This document shows, piece by piece, positions 37,086 through 46,710 of a stretch of 64,000 nucleotides of DNA. The DNA comes from an uncultured Umboniibacter sp. (lineage in GTDB: Bacteria; Pseudomonadota; Gammaproteobacteria; Pseudomonadales; DSM-25080), in NCBI RefSeq assembly GCF_947497555.1, contig NZ_CANMGY010000001.1:310001-374000 (forward strand). Reading direction: 5' to 3'. The position numbers were made by a program, and so were the translations under genes. The notes under the pieces are model-generated. The model made no database searches. It was not told where the DNA came from and saw only the letters and a program-made list of their open reading frames with translations. Within the stretch, counting starts at the first letter, position 1; each line of letters begins with the position of its first letter.

Positions 37086-37220
37086 CACGCTATCTTCATA
37101 TTCGTGCGTTAATGCCGAACGCGCCTCCCCGTCAGAATCACTTCATAACAGCATGGTAAGATTGCTTGATTGGAATGTAATAGGTACAGCCAAAAAACTA
37201 CTAAAACTGAGATTTGATTC

Positions 37221-38480
37221 CTATAACAAGGCGAGTATGCATTGCAATTGCATCACTAGCGCACCACGCTTAGTGTCTAAAAACGCCGCCGAACCATCAC
37301 CTTTCTCTTTACACATTCGCGCATCGGCCACAAGGGACTGCAAGTACTCAGCTAAAGCTGCACTGTTAGCAACAATTTCAAGCGCTCCGGCGGCTCTCAT
37401 CTCCGTACAAATAGCCTCAAAGTTATGCACATGCGGCCCACTCACTACTGGGATTCCCCATACTGCAGGCTCCAATACATTGTGACCGCCATGTTCGATG
37501 AGGCTGCCACCAACGAATGCCGCTGAGCTTGCACCGAAAAGCACCATCATTTCGCCCATGGTATCGCCCACATAGATCGCTGTGACCTCTTCGGGCAACT
37601 TGCCAGATGAACGCCTCACGGTAGGCGCTGACTTAGCGGCCAGCTGTGCGACTTGATCGAACCGTTCTGGGTGACGAGGCACCAACACTAGCAACGCATC
37701 GGGAACCAGCGTGCGAAGCGCAAGATGAGCGTCGATAATTTGCTCGTCCTCTCCCCGGTGAGTGCTTGCTGCAACCCAGACGAAGCGACCGCCAAATTGT
37801 TGCTTGAGTGCTTCGGCGGCGCTGAGCTGAGGTGGCGTAATCCTAATATCAAATTTAACACTACCTACCTCATGTACTTTCTCTGGCAGCGCTCCAAGCT
37901 CAACGAAGCGCTGTGCATCACTGTGATGCTGGGCTAAAATTGCCTCAAAGCTGGTGAGCATTGGCTTCGTGATTCGCGGCAGCTTTGCGTAGCCTTGCGA
38001 AGACTTCTCGGATAGACGAGCATTAGCAAGCACTGAAGGCACACAACGAAGTGCTAAACCAGCAATGAGGTTGGGCCACAGTTCAGTTTCCATCATCACC
38101 GCTATGGTCGGCTCCCAATGACGGAGAAAACGTTTTACACAGCCCGGTGTATCCCAAGGGCAATAGACGTGTTCAACCCGGTCACCAAAAATTGCCTTAA
38201 CCCGATCGGATCCCGTTGGGGTGGTAGTGGTTATCAGCACTCTATTCACTCGTTCGTCCGCCATCACCGCCTCAATTAAAGGCGCCGCGGCAATGGTTTC
38301 ACCCACACTAACGGTATGAAACCAGACTAAGGAGCCTTCTGGACGAGGGCACTTGCTGTAGCCCATCCGCTCGGACCAACGCGCTCGGTAGGCCGGCGAT
38401 TGACGACCCTTCAACCAGAGCCTCAGAACAAGAGCGGGCAAGAGTAGGGTTATTAAAATGCTGTAAAATGTGCGGCCCAT
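37221..38480 (-). CDS. waaA: 3-deoxy-D-manno-octulosonic acid (Kdo) transferase
   Basis: 419 residues (E. coli 425) from ATG 38480 with GGAAG upstream; TTG 38495 is possible. An N-terminal anchor helix precedes the GT30 fold. ETELWPNLIAG and the C-terminal GGSLIEHGGHNVLEPA with WGIPVVSGPHVHNF are diagnostic. It adds Kdo to lipid IVA at the inner membrane. The flanking Kdo genes seen elsewhere are absent. It ends near the shared terminator with tolC. Confidence 0.95.
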   Translation of the reverse strand: MGRTFYSILITLLLPALVLRLWLKGRQSPAYRARWSERMGYSKCPRPEGSLVWFHTVSVGETIAAAPLIEAVMADERVNRVLITTTTPTGSDRVKAIFGDRVEHVYCPWDTPGCVKRFLRHWEPTIAVMMETELWPNLIAGLALRCVPSVLANARLSEKSSQGYAKLPRITKPMLTSFEAILAQHHSDAQRFVELGALPEKVHEVGSVKFDIRITPPQLSAAEALKQQFGGRFVWVAASTHRGEDEQIIDAHLALRTLVPDALLVLVPRHPERFDQVAQLAAKSAPTVRRSSGKLPEEVTAIYVGDTMGEMMVLFGASSAAFVGGSLIEHGGHNVLEPAVWGIPVVSGPHVHNFEAICTEMRAAGALEIVANSAALAEYLQSLVADARMCKEKGDGSAAFLDTKRGALVMQLQCILALL

Positions 38481-38601
38481 TCGAGCTTCCGTCAATTAGT
38501 TGAATAGAGGTAGTTTAGCGAATATCGATGGCTGCGCCTAACGCTTCGTTGACAGTAGATAGCTTTTTGCGCTCTAGTAGCGCTAAAGCTAGGAGATATA
38601 A

Positions 38602-39261
38602 ATGAATACCGCATGGATTTTTGGCGCCACGGGCGCCACCGGACAAGCTCTTATCACACTCATCGTCGAACAGCAGAATTTTAGTGAGGTGGTGTGTATT
38701 AATCGTCGACCACTGGCCGAACGGCCGGCCGGAGTGACTGAGCAAATTGTTAGCGAATTATCACCTGAATCCGTGAGCGAACTAGCGGGTTCACCTGATA
38801 GTGTCTTCATCTGTCTGGGAACCACGCTTGCTAACGCAGGCAGCAAAGCGGCGTTCAAGCGTATTGATTTAGATCTCATCTGCGCGGTAGGTAAGTGGTG
38901 CTTAGATCACCAAGTTAAGCAGGTTCACCTAATTAGTGCTGTAGGCGCAAATCGCAGCGCTATGAGCTTCTATTCACGCATAAAGGGCGAAACTGAGGAT
39001 TATTTTCAATCGCTCAAACTACCTATTCTGACCATTTACCGACCAAGTATACTGACCCAAGCTACGCGAAGTGATGAGCGGTTTGGAGAGAAGTGGGCGG
39101 CACGAATTATCGCGATCTTTGACTGGCTACCGCTCTTCGCTGGTATTCGACGCGTGCCTGTCAAAACACTGGCACACGCCATGCTTAGCGCCGATGAAAA
39201 GCGCCTTAACGGCACTATTTCATCAACTCAGATTCAGCAACTTGGGAAGGCTAGCGATTAA
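38602..39261 (+). CDS. NAD(P)-binding Rossmann oxidoreductase, TIP30-like
   Basis: 219 residues. The N-terminal dinucleotide loop is [17 protein letters not shown], and the region [29 protein letters not shown] keeps the SDR-style Tyr-x-x-x-Lys (Y-S-R-I-K). The pattern resembles the atypical SDRs related to HTATIP2/TIP30 and YwnB-type sugar-epimerase-like proteins. No substrate can be assigned. It converges with acs, the two stops overlapping by 11 bases. Confidence 0.75.
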   Translation: MNTAWIFGATGATGQALITLIVEQQNFSEVVCINRRPLAERPAGVTEQIVSELSPESVSELAGSPDSVFICLGTTLANAGSKAAFKRIDLDLICAVGKWCLDHQVKQVHLISAVGANRSAMSFYSRIKGETEDYFQSLKLPILTIYRPSILTQATRSDERFGEKWAARIIAIFDWLPLFAGIRRVPVKTLAHAMLSADEKRLNGTISSTQIQQLGKASD

Positions 39262-41188
39262 CCCGCCCCTCAATAATTGCGTCGACCACGGAAGGGTCTG
39301 CAAGGGTTGAAGTATCTCCTAAGGTATCAATCTCATTGCACGCTACCTTGCGCAAAATACGGCGCATAATCTTCCCAGAGCGTGTTTTCGGCAGTCCCGG
39401 CGCAATTTGAATGATGTCTGGCTTCGCAATCGCACCAATTTCCTGAGTGCAGATTTGGCGAAGCTCCTGTTGGAGTTCGTCAGTAACTTCTGCACCGGTC
39501 ATCAGGGTCACGTAGGCATAGATGCCCTGACCTTTGATGTCATGAGGGTAGCCAACCACGGCAGCTTCGTTAATCGAAGTGTGCTCAACCAATGCGCTTT
39601 CTACTTCTGCAGTACCCATCCGGTGACCGGAAACGTTTAAGACATCATCAACGCGACCAGTAATCCAGTAGTAGCCATCTTCATCCCGGCGAGCACCGTC
39701 GCCCGCAAAGTAGTAGCCCGGGTAAGTGGTATAGTAGGTATCGATACAACGCTTGTGATCACCGTAAACAGAGCGGATCTGGCTTGGCCACGTGTTCTTA
39801 ATAACAAGAGAACCTTCGCCCGGACCTTCTACCTCTTTACCGTCTCCGTCTAACAACGCAGGTATGACACCAAAGAATGGACGCGTTGCCGAGCCCGGTT
39901 TTAGGTCCGTAGCACCAGGTAGCGGCGTTAGCATGTGCGCACCCGTTTCCGTTTGCCACCAAGTATCAACGATTGGACAACGAGTCTCACCCACTACGTC
40001 GTGGTACCACTGCCACGCTTCGGGGTTGATAGGCTCTCCTACCGTACCCAATAGACGCAAGCTCTTGCGACTTGAGCGAGTTACATATTCGTTCCCAGCG
40101 CCCATGAGTGCTCGAATGGCGGTAGGGGCCGTGTAAAATATAGCCACATTATGCTTATCGCAGATATCCCAGCAGCGCCCTGCATCAGGGTAAGTTGGCA
40201 CACCTTCAAACATTAATGACGTTGCACCGTTAGCCAGTGGGCCGTAAACGATATATGAGTGGCCGGTAACCCAACCTACATCGGCGGTACACCAATACAC
40301 ATCACCCTCTTGATAATCGAAGGTGTATTTGAAAGTCATTGCCGCCTGAAGCAGGTAACCGGCGGTGGTATGAAGTACGCCCTTAGGCGTCCCAGTGGAG
40401 CCGGACGTATACAGAATAAACAGCGGATCTTCCGCAGCCATTTGTTCCGCCACGCAAAGCGTACTCACCTTCGCAGTTGCCTCGTGATACCACACATCAC
40501 GGTCGTCATTCCACGCTACATCCGCACCGGTGCGCTGCACCACGATGCTTGTATGGACACTAGGGCAACTTTCCAATGCTAGGTCAGCATTGACTTTAAG
40601 CGGCACCTGGCGCCCACCGCGAACACCTTCATCAGCAGTGATTAATGCGCTACACGTGGCATCATTGATTCGATCCTTCAGCGCCTCAGGAGAGAAACCA
40701 CCGAAGACAACGGAGTGAATTGCGCCAATTCGGGCACACGCTAACATTGCGTAGGTTGCCTCAGGAATCATTGGCATATATATACAGACGCGATCACCTT
40801 TGGCAACACCCCGTTGGCGCAGTACGTTCGCCAATTTATTCACTTCGTCGGACAGCATTTGATAGCTAATGTGCTTGCTGTCTTCAGGATTATCGCCCTC
40901 CCAAATCAGTGCAGTCTGATCAGCGCGTTCAGGAAGATGACGGTCAATACAGTTTTCGGATACGTTTAGTGTGCCGCCTTCAAACCAAGCCGCTTCGCCC
41001 TGAGCAAAGTCCTGACGCATTACCGAATCCCACTTGCGACTAAAACTCAGAAATTCCTCAGCCTGTTCGGCCCAGAATTTTTCGGGCTCATTAACCGACT
41101 TAGCGTACATCGCTTCATAACGCGAGTGATCACAGTGTGTGTTGGCTGTATCCGCTTCAGATACCTTACGAATTGCGTGTGCAATCAT
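39251..41188 (-). CDS. acs: Acetyl-CoA synthetase
   Basis: 645 residues (E. coli 652). The AMP-binding loop is [26 protein letters not shown] is motif II and the C-terminal [14 protein letters not shown] holds the lysine that Pat acetylates in other bacteria. It activates acetate to acetyl-CoA through acetyl-AMP. ATG 41188 is preceded by GAGG. The upstream 260 bases contain two HexR-like sites and a 16-bp palindrome. Nothing else of acetate metabolism is adjacent. Confidence 0.96.
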   Translation of the reverse strand: MIAHAIRKVSEADTANTHCDHSRYEAMYAKSVNEPEKFWAEQAEEFLSFSRKWDSVMRQDFAQGEAAWFEGGTLNVSENCIDRHLPERADQTALIWEGDNPEDSKHISYQMLSDEVNKLANVLRQRGVAKGDRVCIYMPMIPEATYAMLACARIGAIHSVVFGGFSPEALKDRINDATCSALITADEGVRGGRQVPLKVNADLALESCPSVHTSIVVQRTGADVAWNDDRDVWYHEATAKVSTLCVAEQMAAEDPLFILYTSGSTGTPKGVLHTTAGYLLQAAMTFKYTFDYQEGDVYWCTADVGWVTGHSYIVYGPLANGATSLMFEGVPTYPDAGRCWDICDKHNVAIFYTAPTAIRALMGAGNEYVTRSSRKSLRLLGTVGEPINPEAWQWYHDVVGETRCPIVDTWWQTETGAHMLTPLPGATDLKPGSATRPFFGVIPALLDGDGKEVEGPGEGSLVIKNTWPSQIRSVYGDHKRCIDTYYTTYPGYYFAGDGARRDEDGYYWITGRVDDVLNVSGHRMGTAEVESALVEHTSINEAAVVGYPHDIKGQGIYAYVTLMTGAEVTDELQQELRQICTQEIGAIAKPDIIQIAPGLPKTRSGKIMRRILRKVACNEIDTLGDTSTLADPSVVDAIIEGRVNR

Positions 41189-41226
41189 CGTGAATTACCT
41201 CAATTTATTGTTATCTTATGGGGAGC

Positions 41227-41276
41227 AATATAACGAAAATTGATCAATTTTAAAAGCCAGCTGTAATAAATTTACA
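41227..41276 (-). promoter_or_regulatory. acs promoter-proximal region: -10, 16-bp palindrome and HexR-like site
   Basis: A -10-like TATATT lies at 41232-41227 (minus). Immediately upstream is a perfect palindrome AAAATTGATCAATTTT (41236-41251), then TGTAATAAATTTACA (41262-41276), which fits the HexR consensus TGTARTNNNAYTACA with one mismatch. No good -35 exists, so the promoter probably needs an activator. HexR is an RpiR-family sensor of 2-keto-3-deoxy-6-phosphogluconate controlling central carbon genes in gammaproteobacteria. Confidence 0.5.
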
Positions 41277-41405
41277 AGAATTTATAGTCATAATGTCGTG
41301 ACACTAGCAATGACACAAAATGTCTACAGGCTAGTTGTTCAAGCAATCTGAATCATCAAGCTACAAGGCATACGGTGTGAAGAAGAAATGGGAATTAGAT
41401 CTATT

Positions 41406-41420
41406 TGTAATTTTATTACA
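41406..41420. promoter_or_regulatory. Perfect HexR-type site, distal acs upstream region
   Basis: TGTAATTTTATTACA is a perfect 6-3-6 palindrome and matches TGTARTNNNAYTACA at every position. It lies 218 bases before the acs start and 30 bases past the panC stop (leftward genes both). Together with the second copy at 41262-41276 it could allow looping. Confidence 0.6.
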
Positions 41421-41449
41421 GATAGGAACTTAACTGATAACCAATTGGA

Positions 41450-42298
41450 TTACAGGCTAATTTCGATATTATCAATGAGACGTGTATTACCTAAATAAAC
41501 CGCCACTAGCACTACGAGATTACGATCATCAAGGCCAGCAGGCTCTAAGTCATGATTGCGACGGATACTAAAGTAGTCAATACGCATCCCGCTATTAATC
41601 AAATGCGCCTCAGCCGCCTGTTCAATTGCACCAAAGTCTCTCCGGCCTTCGTCGAGCATTCCCTTGGCAAGACACAAACTCTGATAAACTTCTGCGGCAA
41701 CGGGTCGCTCATATTCATCAAGATAGCCGTTTCGCGAAGAAAGCGCCAAACCGTCATGATCCCGAGCAATTGGGGCTGCCACAATCTCGATAGGCAAACA
41801 TAAATCCGTGGTCATCTTACGAATTACAGCTAACTGCTGGTAATCCTTAATGCCAAAAATGGCCACATCGGGTTGAACCATATTAAAGAGCTTAGCCACG
41901 ATAGTGGTCACCCCCTCAAAGTGACCGGGGCGACTGGCACCACAGAGGATATCAGTCATTGTCGGCACACTAACCCGCGTCTGATTTGCCATACCCGTTG
42001 GGTAGACTTCAGTTTCCTTCGGGTACAACAGGAAGTCACAGGCTGCAGACTCCAATTTTTCACAGTCGGGTTCGAATGTACGAGGATACTGCTCCCAGTC
42101 TTCGTTTAACCCAAACTGCAGCGGGTTGACGAAAATACTCGCCACCACCACATCAGAATGCTCCCGAGCTAAGCGAACTAACTGCAAGTGCCCTTCATGA
42201 AGATTGCCCATGGTCGGCACAAAACTGACGCGTTTGCCCTGCCCACGATACGTTGCTAGTGCCGAACGCAGTTCGGAGATGGATTCGATTACTTTCAT
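41450..42298 (-). CDS. panC: Pantothenate synthetase
   Basis: 282 residues (E. coli 283). The nucleotidyltransferase HIGH motif is MGNLHEGHLQLV, with VNPLQFG and the KMSKS-like region ALSSRNGYL. It joins pantoate and beta-alanine using ATP. It starts 9 bases after dnaB, an unusual pairing, and no panB or panD is in the window. TTACTTTCAT opens the gene; the end is 29 bases from a HexR-like site. Confidence 0.95.
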   Translation of the reverse strand: MKVIESISELRSALATYRGQGKRVSFVPTMGNLHEGHLQLVRLAREHSDVVVASIFVNPLQFGLNEDWEQYPRTFEPDCEKLESAACDFLLYPKETEVYPTGMANQTRVSVPTMTDILCGASRPGHFEGVTTIVAKLFNMVQPDVAIFGIKDYQQLAVIRKMTTDLCLPIEIVAAPIARDHDGLALSSRNGYLDEYERPVAAEVYQSLCLAKGMLDEGRRDFGAIEQAAEAHLINSGMRIDYFSIRRNHDLEPAGLDDRNLVVLVAVYLGNTRLIDNIEISL

Positions 42299-42307
42299 AG
42301 CGTTGTG

Positions 42308-43690
42308 TTACTCGTCGTAGTCCCCGCCGTATTGATCTGGCGAGAGATTTTCGAAACGAGAGAGCTTACCAACGAAGGCGACACGCGTGGTGCCAATAGG
42401 ACCATTACGCTGTTTACCAATAATCAATTCGGCCACGCCGCGATCAGGACTATCTTCGTTGTATACCTCATCTCGATAGATGAACATAATGATATCAGCA
42501 TCCTGCTCAATTGCTCCGGATTCGCGCAAATCTGAGTTAACCGGCCGTTTATTCGGACGCTGCTCCAAGGAGCGGTTGAGCTGACTCAGCGCCAACATAG
42601 GGCACTTAAACTCTCGAGCAATGGCTTTTAGGGACCGAGAAATCTCGGAAATCTCTTGAGTACGACCTTCGCTAAAGCCAGAAATTCGCATCAACTGAAG
42701 GTAATCCACCATCACCATGGCCACCTTGCCATGCTCGCGCTCAATCCTACGCAGACGCGCACGGATATCAGCAGGTGACAGGCCCGGGGTATCATCAATA
42801 AACAATTTGGTATCGCGAAGCTGCTCAATCGCAGCCGTAAGCTTTGGCCAATCATCATGTTCCAATTGCCCAGTACGAATTCGCGTTTGATCTATCCGCC
42901 CCACCGAAGCCAACATTCGCATCATCAACTGTTCCGCCGGCATCTCTAAGCTAAACACACAAACCGGCTGTGACTGACTTAAGGCCGCCTTCTCAACGGT
43001 GTTCATCGCGAGCGTGGTTTTACCCATCGATGGACGAGCAGCAATGATCACCAAGTCCTGATCCTGCCAACCTGAGGTCATATCATCAAGGCTATCCCAA
43101 CCTGTGGACAAACCCGTCAGCCCGTCCTCTGACTCAAATAATTCGGTAATTTTTTCTACTGACTTATCTAGTAGTTCTTTGGCATCTAACCAGCCACCCT
43201 GCTTGGGTCGATTCTCTGCAATATCGGCAACTTTACGTTCTGCTAACTGAAGGAGTGAATCTGAATCCATCCCAGCCGGCGCTAAACTAGTACGAGAGAT
43301 CTCATTAGCCGCAGTAATCAGCTGCCGAACGGTTGCGCGCTCACGAACAATGTTCGCGTACGCCATAATATTTGAAGTAGAAGGAGTACTCTCGGCCATT
43401 TCCGAGAGGTAAACTAAACCACCAGCACGACCCAGCTCATCGCGAGCATCAAGGGACTCCGACAGCGTGATGATGTCAAACGGTTGCGAACGCTCATGCA
43501 GACTTTGCATGGCGCTGAAGATCAATCGATGACGATCAATAAAGAAGTCATCCTCAGTTACCACTTCCATCACGTTATCAAGATGACCATTCTCAATCAT
43601 CAATCCACCGATAACGGCAACTTCAGCTTCCTCTGAATGGGGTAGTGAGGGGCGCTCGGTTAACGGCGCTTCAACTTCGTAATCTTCCAT
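42308..43690 (-). CDS. dnaB: Replicative DNA helicase
   Basis: 460 residues (E. coli 471). N-terminal domain 20-120 (EAEVAVIGGLMIENGHLD) and RecA-like helicase domain from about 190: Walker A in AARPSMGKTTLAMN, VCVFSLEMPAEQL, Walker B VMVDYLQLM, and the QR-type ALSQLNRSLEQRPNKRP. It unwinds DNA at the fork as a hexamer. It follows rplI, as in Pseudomonas, but a terminator lies between. Confidence 0.97.
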   Translation of the reverse strand: MEDYEVEAPLTERPSLPHSEEAEVAVIGGLMIENGHLDNVMEVVTEDDFFIDRHRLIFSAMQSLHERSQPFDIITLSESLDARDELGRAGGLVYLSEMAESTPSTSNIMAYANIVRERATVRQLITAANEISRTSLAPAGMDSDSLLQLAERKVADIAENRPKQGGWLDAKELLDKSVEKITELFESEDGLTGLSTGWDSLDDMTSGWQDQDLVIIAARPSMGKTTLAMNTVEKAALSQSQPVCVFSLEMPAEQLMMRMLASVGRIDQTRIRTGQLEHDDWPKLTAAIEQLRDTKLFIDDTPGLSPADIRARLRRIEREHGKVAMVMVDYLQLMRISGFSEGRTQEISEISRSLKAIAREFKCPMLALSQLNRSLEQRPNKRPVNSDLRESGAIEQDADIIMFIYRDEVYNEDSPDRGVAELIIGKQRNGPIGTTRVAFVGKLSRFENLSPDQYGGDYDE

Positions 43691-43706
43691 TTAGTTTCCC
43701 AGATAC

Positions 43707-43731
43707 AAAAAAGGCACTCCTAAGAGTGCCT
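43707..43731 (-). terminator. Rho-independent terminator after rplI
   Basis: Minus-strand stem AGGCACTC-TTAG-GAGTGCCT (43731-43712) is followed by six T (43712-43707). It ends the rpsF-rpsR-rplI operon. It sits only 17 bases before the dnaB ATG, so dnaB-panC need readthrough or a promoter hidden near the rplI 3' end. Confidence 0.88.
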
Positions 43732-43769
43732 GATTTTGAAGTAAATTTCTGCTTTTTAAAACAAAAATA

Positions 43770-44216
43770 TTACTCAGCAGCTACCACAACAGTGATAGTC
43801 GCAGATACTTCAGTGTGAACCTGAATAGCTACTTCGAAAGTACCGATTTCGCGTAGTGGGCCTTCCGGCATGCGAACTTCAGACTTTTCAATAGCTACGC
43901 CAGCAGCAACTGCTGCGTCAGCGATATCACGGTTACCAATTGAACCGAATAGCTTACCTTCGTCACCAGCATTGGCTTCGAGGGTAAGAGTCAATTCATT
44001 TAGCTGTACAGCGCGAGCTTCAGCTTCAGCTAATTTAGCTGCCGCTGCTGCTTCTAGTTCTGCACGACGTGTTTCAAATTCAGCAACGTTAGTTGCGTTA
44101 GCTGGAACAGCTTTGCCGAACGGGAACAGGAAGTTACGAGCGAAGCCCGATTTAACATTCACTTGGTCACCGATAGAGCCCAGCTTGCCAACTTTTTCTA
44201 AAAGAATCACTTGCAT
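43770..44216 (-). CDS. rplI: 50S ribosomal protein bL9
   Basis: 148 residues (E. coli 149). The N-terminal domain [30 protein letters not shown] is textbook bL9, followed by the long connecting helix (Ala/Glu-rich 41-75) and the C-terminal domain with [15 protein letters not shown]. It belongs to the large-subunit L1-stalk base. It is the third gene of rpsF-rpsR-rplI. Confidence 0.98.
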   Translation of the reverse strand: MQVILLEKVGKLGSIGDQVNVKSGFARNFLFPFGKAVPANATNVAEFETRRAELEAAAAAKLAEAEARAVQLNELTLTLEANAGDEGKLFGSIGNRDIADAAVAAGVAIEKSEVRMPEGPLREIGTFEVAIQVHTEVSATITVVVAAE

Positions 44217-44262
44217 GGTGAATATCCTTTTAAGTTATGTCGCCGCATGGCGAGCTCTAGAA

Positions 44263-44493
44263 TTAACGCTTGTGCGCATCCGTGTAAGGCAAAAGAGCCA
44301 AGTAACGAGCGCGTTTGATAGCGGTCGCCAACTGACGCTGGTATTTAGCCTTAGTGCCGGTGATACGGCTTGGGACAATCTTGCCAGTCTCAGAGACATA
44401 AGCTTTAAGAGTGTCTAAATCTTTATAGTCGATCTGCTTCACACCTTCAGCGGTGAATTTGCAGAACTTACGACGACGGAAAAAACGTGCCAT
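44263..44493 (-). CDS. rpsR: 30S ribosomal protein bS18
   Basis: 76 residues (E. coli 75). The core [20 protein letters not shown] and [26 protein letters not shown] are the bS18 signature. It lacks the four-cysteine zinc motif. It binds 16S rRNA as a dimer with bS6, the product of the gene 11 bases upstream. priB, which lies between them in enterics, is absent. Confidence 0.98.
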   Translation of the reverse strand: MARFFRRRKFCKFTAEGVKQIDYKDLDTLKAYVSETGKIVPSRITGTKAKYQRQLATAIKRARYLALLPYTDAHKR

Positions 44494-44504
44494 TTTAACT
44501 CTCC

Positions 44505-44951
44505 TTATTCTTCGCCTTCGGCTGCAGGCGTCTCAGCGGCTGGAGCTGGTGCTTCAGTTGCTGCTTCTGCAGGTGCTTCAGTTCGTTCGCGACGTGGACG
44601 GTCAGAAACCTTCTTACGATCACGAGATTCTTTTTCGCTCTTGGCGATTGGAGATTCACCAGTAACAGCTTCGTTCATGCTAACAACCATGTTACGCAAA
44701 ACAGCGTCATTGTAACGGAAGTTAGTAGTAAGCTCTTCTAGTGCTTCAAGCGTACATTCAACGTTCATTAGAACGTAATGTGCTTTGTGAATCTTGTTGA
44801 TTGAGTATGCCATCTGACGACGACCCCAATCTTCAAGACGGTGAACCTGGCCGCCATCTTTCTCGATGCTAGCTGTGTAGCGCTCGATCATAGCAGGCAC
44901 CTGTTCGCTTTGATCTGGGTGTACCAGAAATACGATTTCGTAGTGACGCAT
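44505..44951 (-). CDS. rpsF: 30S ribosomal protein bS6
   Basis: 148 residues (E. coli 131-135). Residues 1-95 are the ferredoxin-like core ([34 protein letters not shown]). The tail from about 100 is first basic, then Ala/Pro/Glu-rich, ending GEE, which recalls the glutamate tail that RimK extends in E. coli. It heads the operon, whose 5' leader folds as an S6:S18 regulatory RNA. Confidence 0.98.
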   Translation of the reverse strand: MRHYEIVFLVHPDQSEQVPAMIERYTASIEKDGGQVHRLEDWGRRQMAYSINKIHKAHYVLMNVECTLEALEELTTNFRYNDAVLRNMVVSMNEAVTGESPIAKSEKESRDRKKVSDRPRRERTEAPAEAATEAPAPAAETPAAEGEE

Positions 44952-44956
44952 TGTAG

Positions 44957-45011
44957 CTCCTTACGGATTAAACAGCCTGCGAACTCAACCATGGAGAACG
45001 TAGGCAAGGAG
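44957..45011 (-). ncRNA. S6:S18 ribosomal-protein leader (autoregulatory RNA of rpsF)
   Basis: On the minus strand CTCCTT (45011-45006) pairs perfectly with the Shine-Dalgarno AAGGAG (44962-44957). Directly inside, GCCTACG (45005-44999) pairs with CGCAGGC (44981-44975) with one A-C mismatch and a 17-base loop. The 3' strand has a 12-base bulge holding CCG (44966-44964). A Shine-Dalgarno-sequestering stem, a 3' bulge with CCG and an inner hairpin are the features described for the bS6:bS18-binding leader; excess bS6-bS18 would clamp the site and shut the operon. Confidence 0.72.
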
Positions 45012-45046
45012 AGATAACCGAACCATTACGGCTATCAAGGCGCGCG

Positions 45047-45075
45047 ATATTAAGGCATTTGAGGATAATGTGCAA
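45047..45075 (-). promoter_or_regulatory. rpsF operon promoter
   Basis: Minus-strand TTGCAC (45075-45070) and TAATAT (45052-45047) are 17 bases apart, 4 of 6 matches each to the sigma-70 boxes. Start of transcription near 45040 gives a leader of about 88 bases, just long enough for the regulatory RNA. Confidence 0.55.
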
Positions 45076-45192
45076 GTTTCAACCAAGGTCGAAGCTAGGG
45101 AATTTCGCCTATCCTAGAATTGGCGTCAGTAAGCGTGAGTATTGAAACAGACACAATCCTCTGCACCCGACTGCACTGAAGTCTATGAGTGA

Positions 45193-45462
45193 CTAATCTG
45201 ACTTCTCAGCCTGGATTTCGGGAGGGAGTTGATCTCGGTAAGTTTCCATACATTGCTGATAACTGACGTCTAGGTCTTCACCGGGCTCGGGCGGTCGATA
45301 ACCCTGAATCGCAGCGCGATTGGCAGGCTCGCACCAAAACTGCGCGTAGTCAGACTCATTTTCTGGATCATACTCATGATAAACACAGCCATTGAGACTA
45401 GCGATAGTCACCACCGCTGCCAGCAAGATCGAAAAACTGTAATGTCTAATTCGCAATAACAT
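45193..45462 (-). CDS. Small putative lipoprotein, 89 residues
   Basis: Signal sequence and lipobox at IASLNGC (Cys about residue 26). The mature part is short and acidic with cysteines in FWCEPANRAAI and YQQCMETYRDQLPPE. I recognise no family. It lies alone behind the rpsF operon. Confidence 0.6.
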   Translation of the reverse strand: MLLRIRHYSFSILLAAVVTIASLNGCVYHEYDPENESDYAQFWCEPANRAAIQGYRPPEPGEDLDVSYQQCMETYRDQLPPEIQAEKSD

Positions 45463-45513
45463 AGCCCGTGACCTTAAGAGGCGAACAACCCGAGTGACGA
45501 TCTCACTCCCCGA

Positions 45514-45732
45514 TTAGCAAAAAGTATTAAGATATAACGCTTCCACTTTCTCGCGCGCCCACGGCGTACGCCGAAGAAACTTCAATGACGACTTAATAGA
45601 AGGATCACTCTTAAAGCAGTTGATGTTAATTCTCTCAGCAAGCCCTTGCCAATGGTAGTGCTCCACAAGACTACGTAATAACGCTTCTAAGGTAATCCCA
45701 TGCAGCGGATTGTTAGGCTGTTCATTGGTCAT
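45514..45732 (-). CDS. VF530 family (DUF2132) small DNA-binding-like protein
   Basis: 72 residues with the conserved pattern [33 protein letters not shown] and [21 protein letters not shown]. The VF530 solution structure was interpreted as DNA-binding; no cellular role is settled. Monocistronic by position. Confidence 0.85.
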   Translation of the reverse strand: MTNEQPNNPLHGITLEALLRSLVEHYHWQGLAERININCFKSDPSIKSSLKFLRRTPWAREKVEALYLNTFC

Positions 45733-45840
45733 CCAAGCACTCCTCCATTAACAAGCCCCAGCAGAATGACTGCACCCTAACAGAGCTTGATAGCGACGAC
45801 TGAGAACTCAGCCCCTACACTTCGCTATCCAAAACGATGG

Positions 45841-46179
45841 TTAGTTCGACTTACGTACAAATTTTGACTTCAACATCATGGCGCCTGAACCATCAACTTT
45901 ACAGTCAATATCATGATCACCATCCACGAAGCGCTTAATGACGGCCTTGGTACCTACCTTGAGTACCGTAGAGCTTCCTTTCACTTTCAGATCTTTAATC
46001 AGCGTTACTTTATCGCCTTCAGCCAACGCATTACCCACGGCGTCCTTAAGAGAAATAGCGTCTTCATCTGGGGCGTTAGGGTCCCATTCGTGTCCACATT
46101 CAGGGCAGATAAATAGCGCCTGGTCTTGATAGACATATTCTGAACTGCACTGAGGGCAGGGAGGTAGCGTGTCACTCAT
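45841..46179 (-). CDS. yjdM: YjdM/PhnA-type zinc-ribbon protein
   Basis: 112 residues. The N-terminal zinc ribbon has CPQCSSEYVY and CPECGHEW. The C-terminal SH3-like part has the family motif GDKVTLIKDLKVKGSS, then KVGTKAVIKRF and the DHDIDCKVDG strand. The old link to phosphonates (PhnA) reflects map position in E. coli; the function is unknown. Confidence 0.9.
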   Translation of the reverse strand: MSDTLPPCPQCSSEYVYQDQALFICPECGHEWDPNAPDEDAISLKDAVGNALAEGDKVTLIKDLKVKGSSTVLKVGTKAVIKRFVDGDHDIDCKVDGSGAMMLKSKFVRKSN

Positions 46180-46710
46180 GACAAATCCTTGGTTAAATCA
46201 GTTCCATAGCGGTGACCGATGTATGACGGTTAGGCAAATCATTCAATGTTAGAGAGTGTAGCTGATTTGGCCACTTCACACTATGCCAGCTACCCAAATA
46301 CCATCCCAAGCTAAGCGACGTTCGTCATTCATCTCATCTAGGCTAACGACGTGCCTGCAAGGTCGCTATTTGGCAAATGCGGTTTTATCATCTTCGACAC
46401 CATAATTAGTTAGAGTTCTGCTGGATTCATGGCTAATTGAACCACCAAAGGACTAACTCAAATAGAATACAAACTATTTACTCATCACTTAAGTTTGACA
46501 GCGATGCTGAAATTCTTCTCCGAATACACCGTCATTACTGGAATCAAAGATAAATCTACGAAGTCCATTGCAACTAACCTAGGTAGTTATTCGTACTAAA
46601 ACTGAAGTAATAGCTGAAATTTTAATTAGAGTTCAATATAATTCAACTGATAACAAATAAAACTAATCCAAGCGAACATTAGCTACTCAATGAAATCCGA
46701 GGGGGATTAC
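46180..46710 (+). promoter_or_regulatory. Long upstream region of TonB receptor, with sigma-70 promoter
   Basis: 531 bases without a gene, AT-rich toward the right. I find a good promoter, CTGAAA (46614-46619) and TATAAT (46637-46642) with 17-base spacing. The start would be near 46649, giving a leader of about 62 bases. No riboswitch or Fur box is recognisable. Its length suggests regulatory sites I cannot name. Confidence 0.5.

Noticed and set aside
39792-40136. 114-codon open frame on the plus strand
   Set aside because: Antisense to the AMP-binding core of acs.
43870-44418. 182-codon Ser/Ala-rich open frame on the plus strand
   Set aside because: Antisense to rplI and rpsR; long only because the ribosomal genes have few stop codons in that frame.
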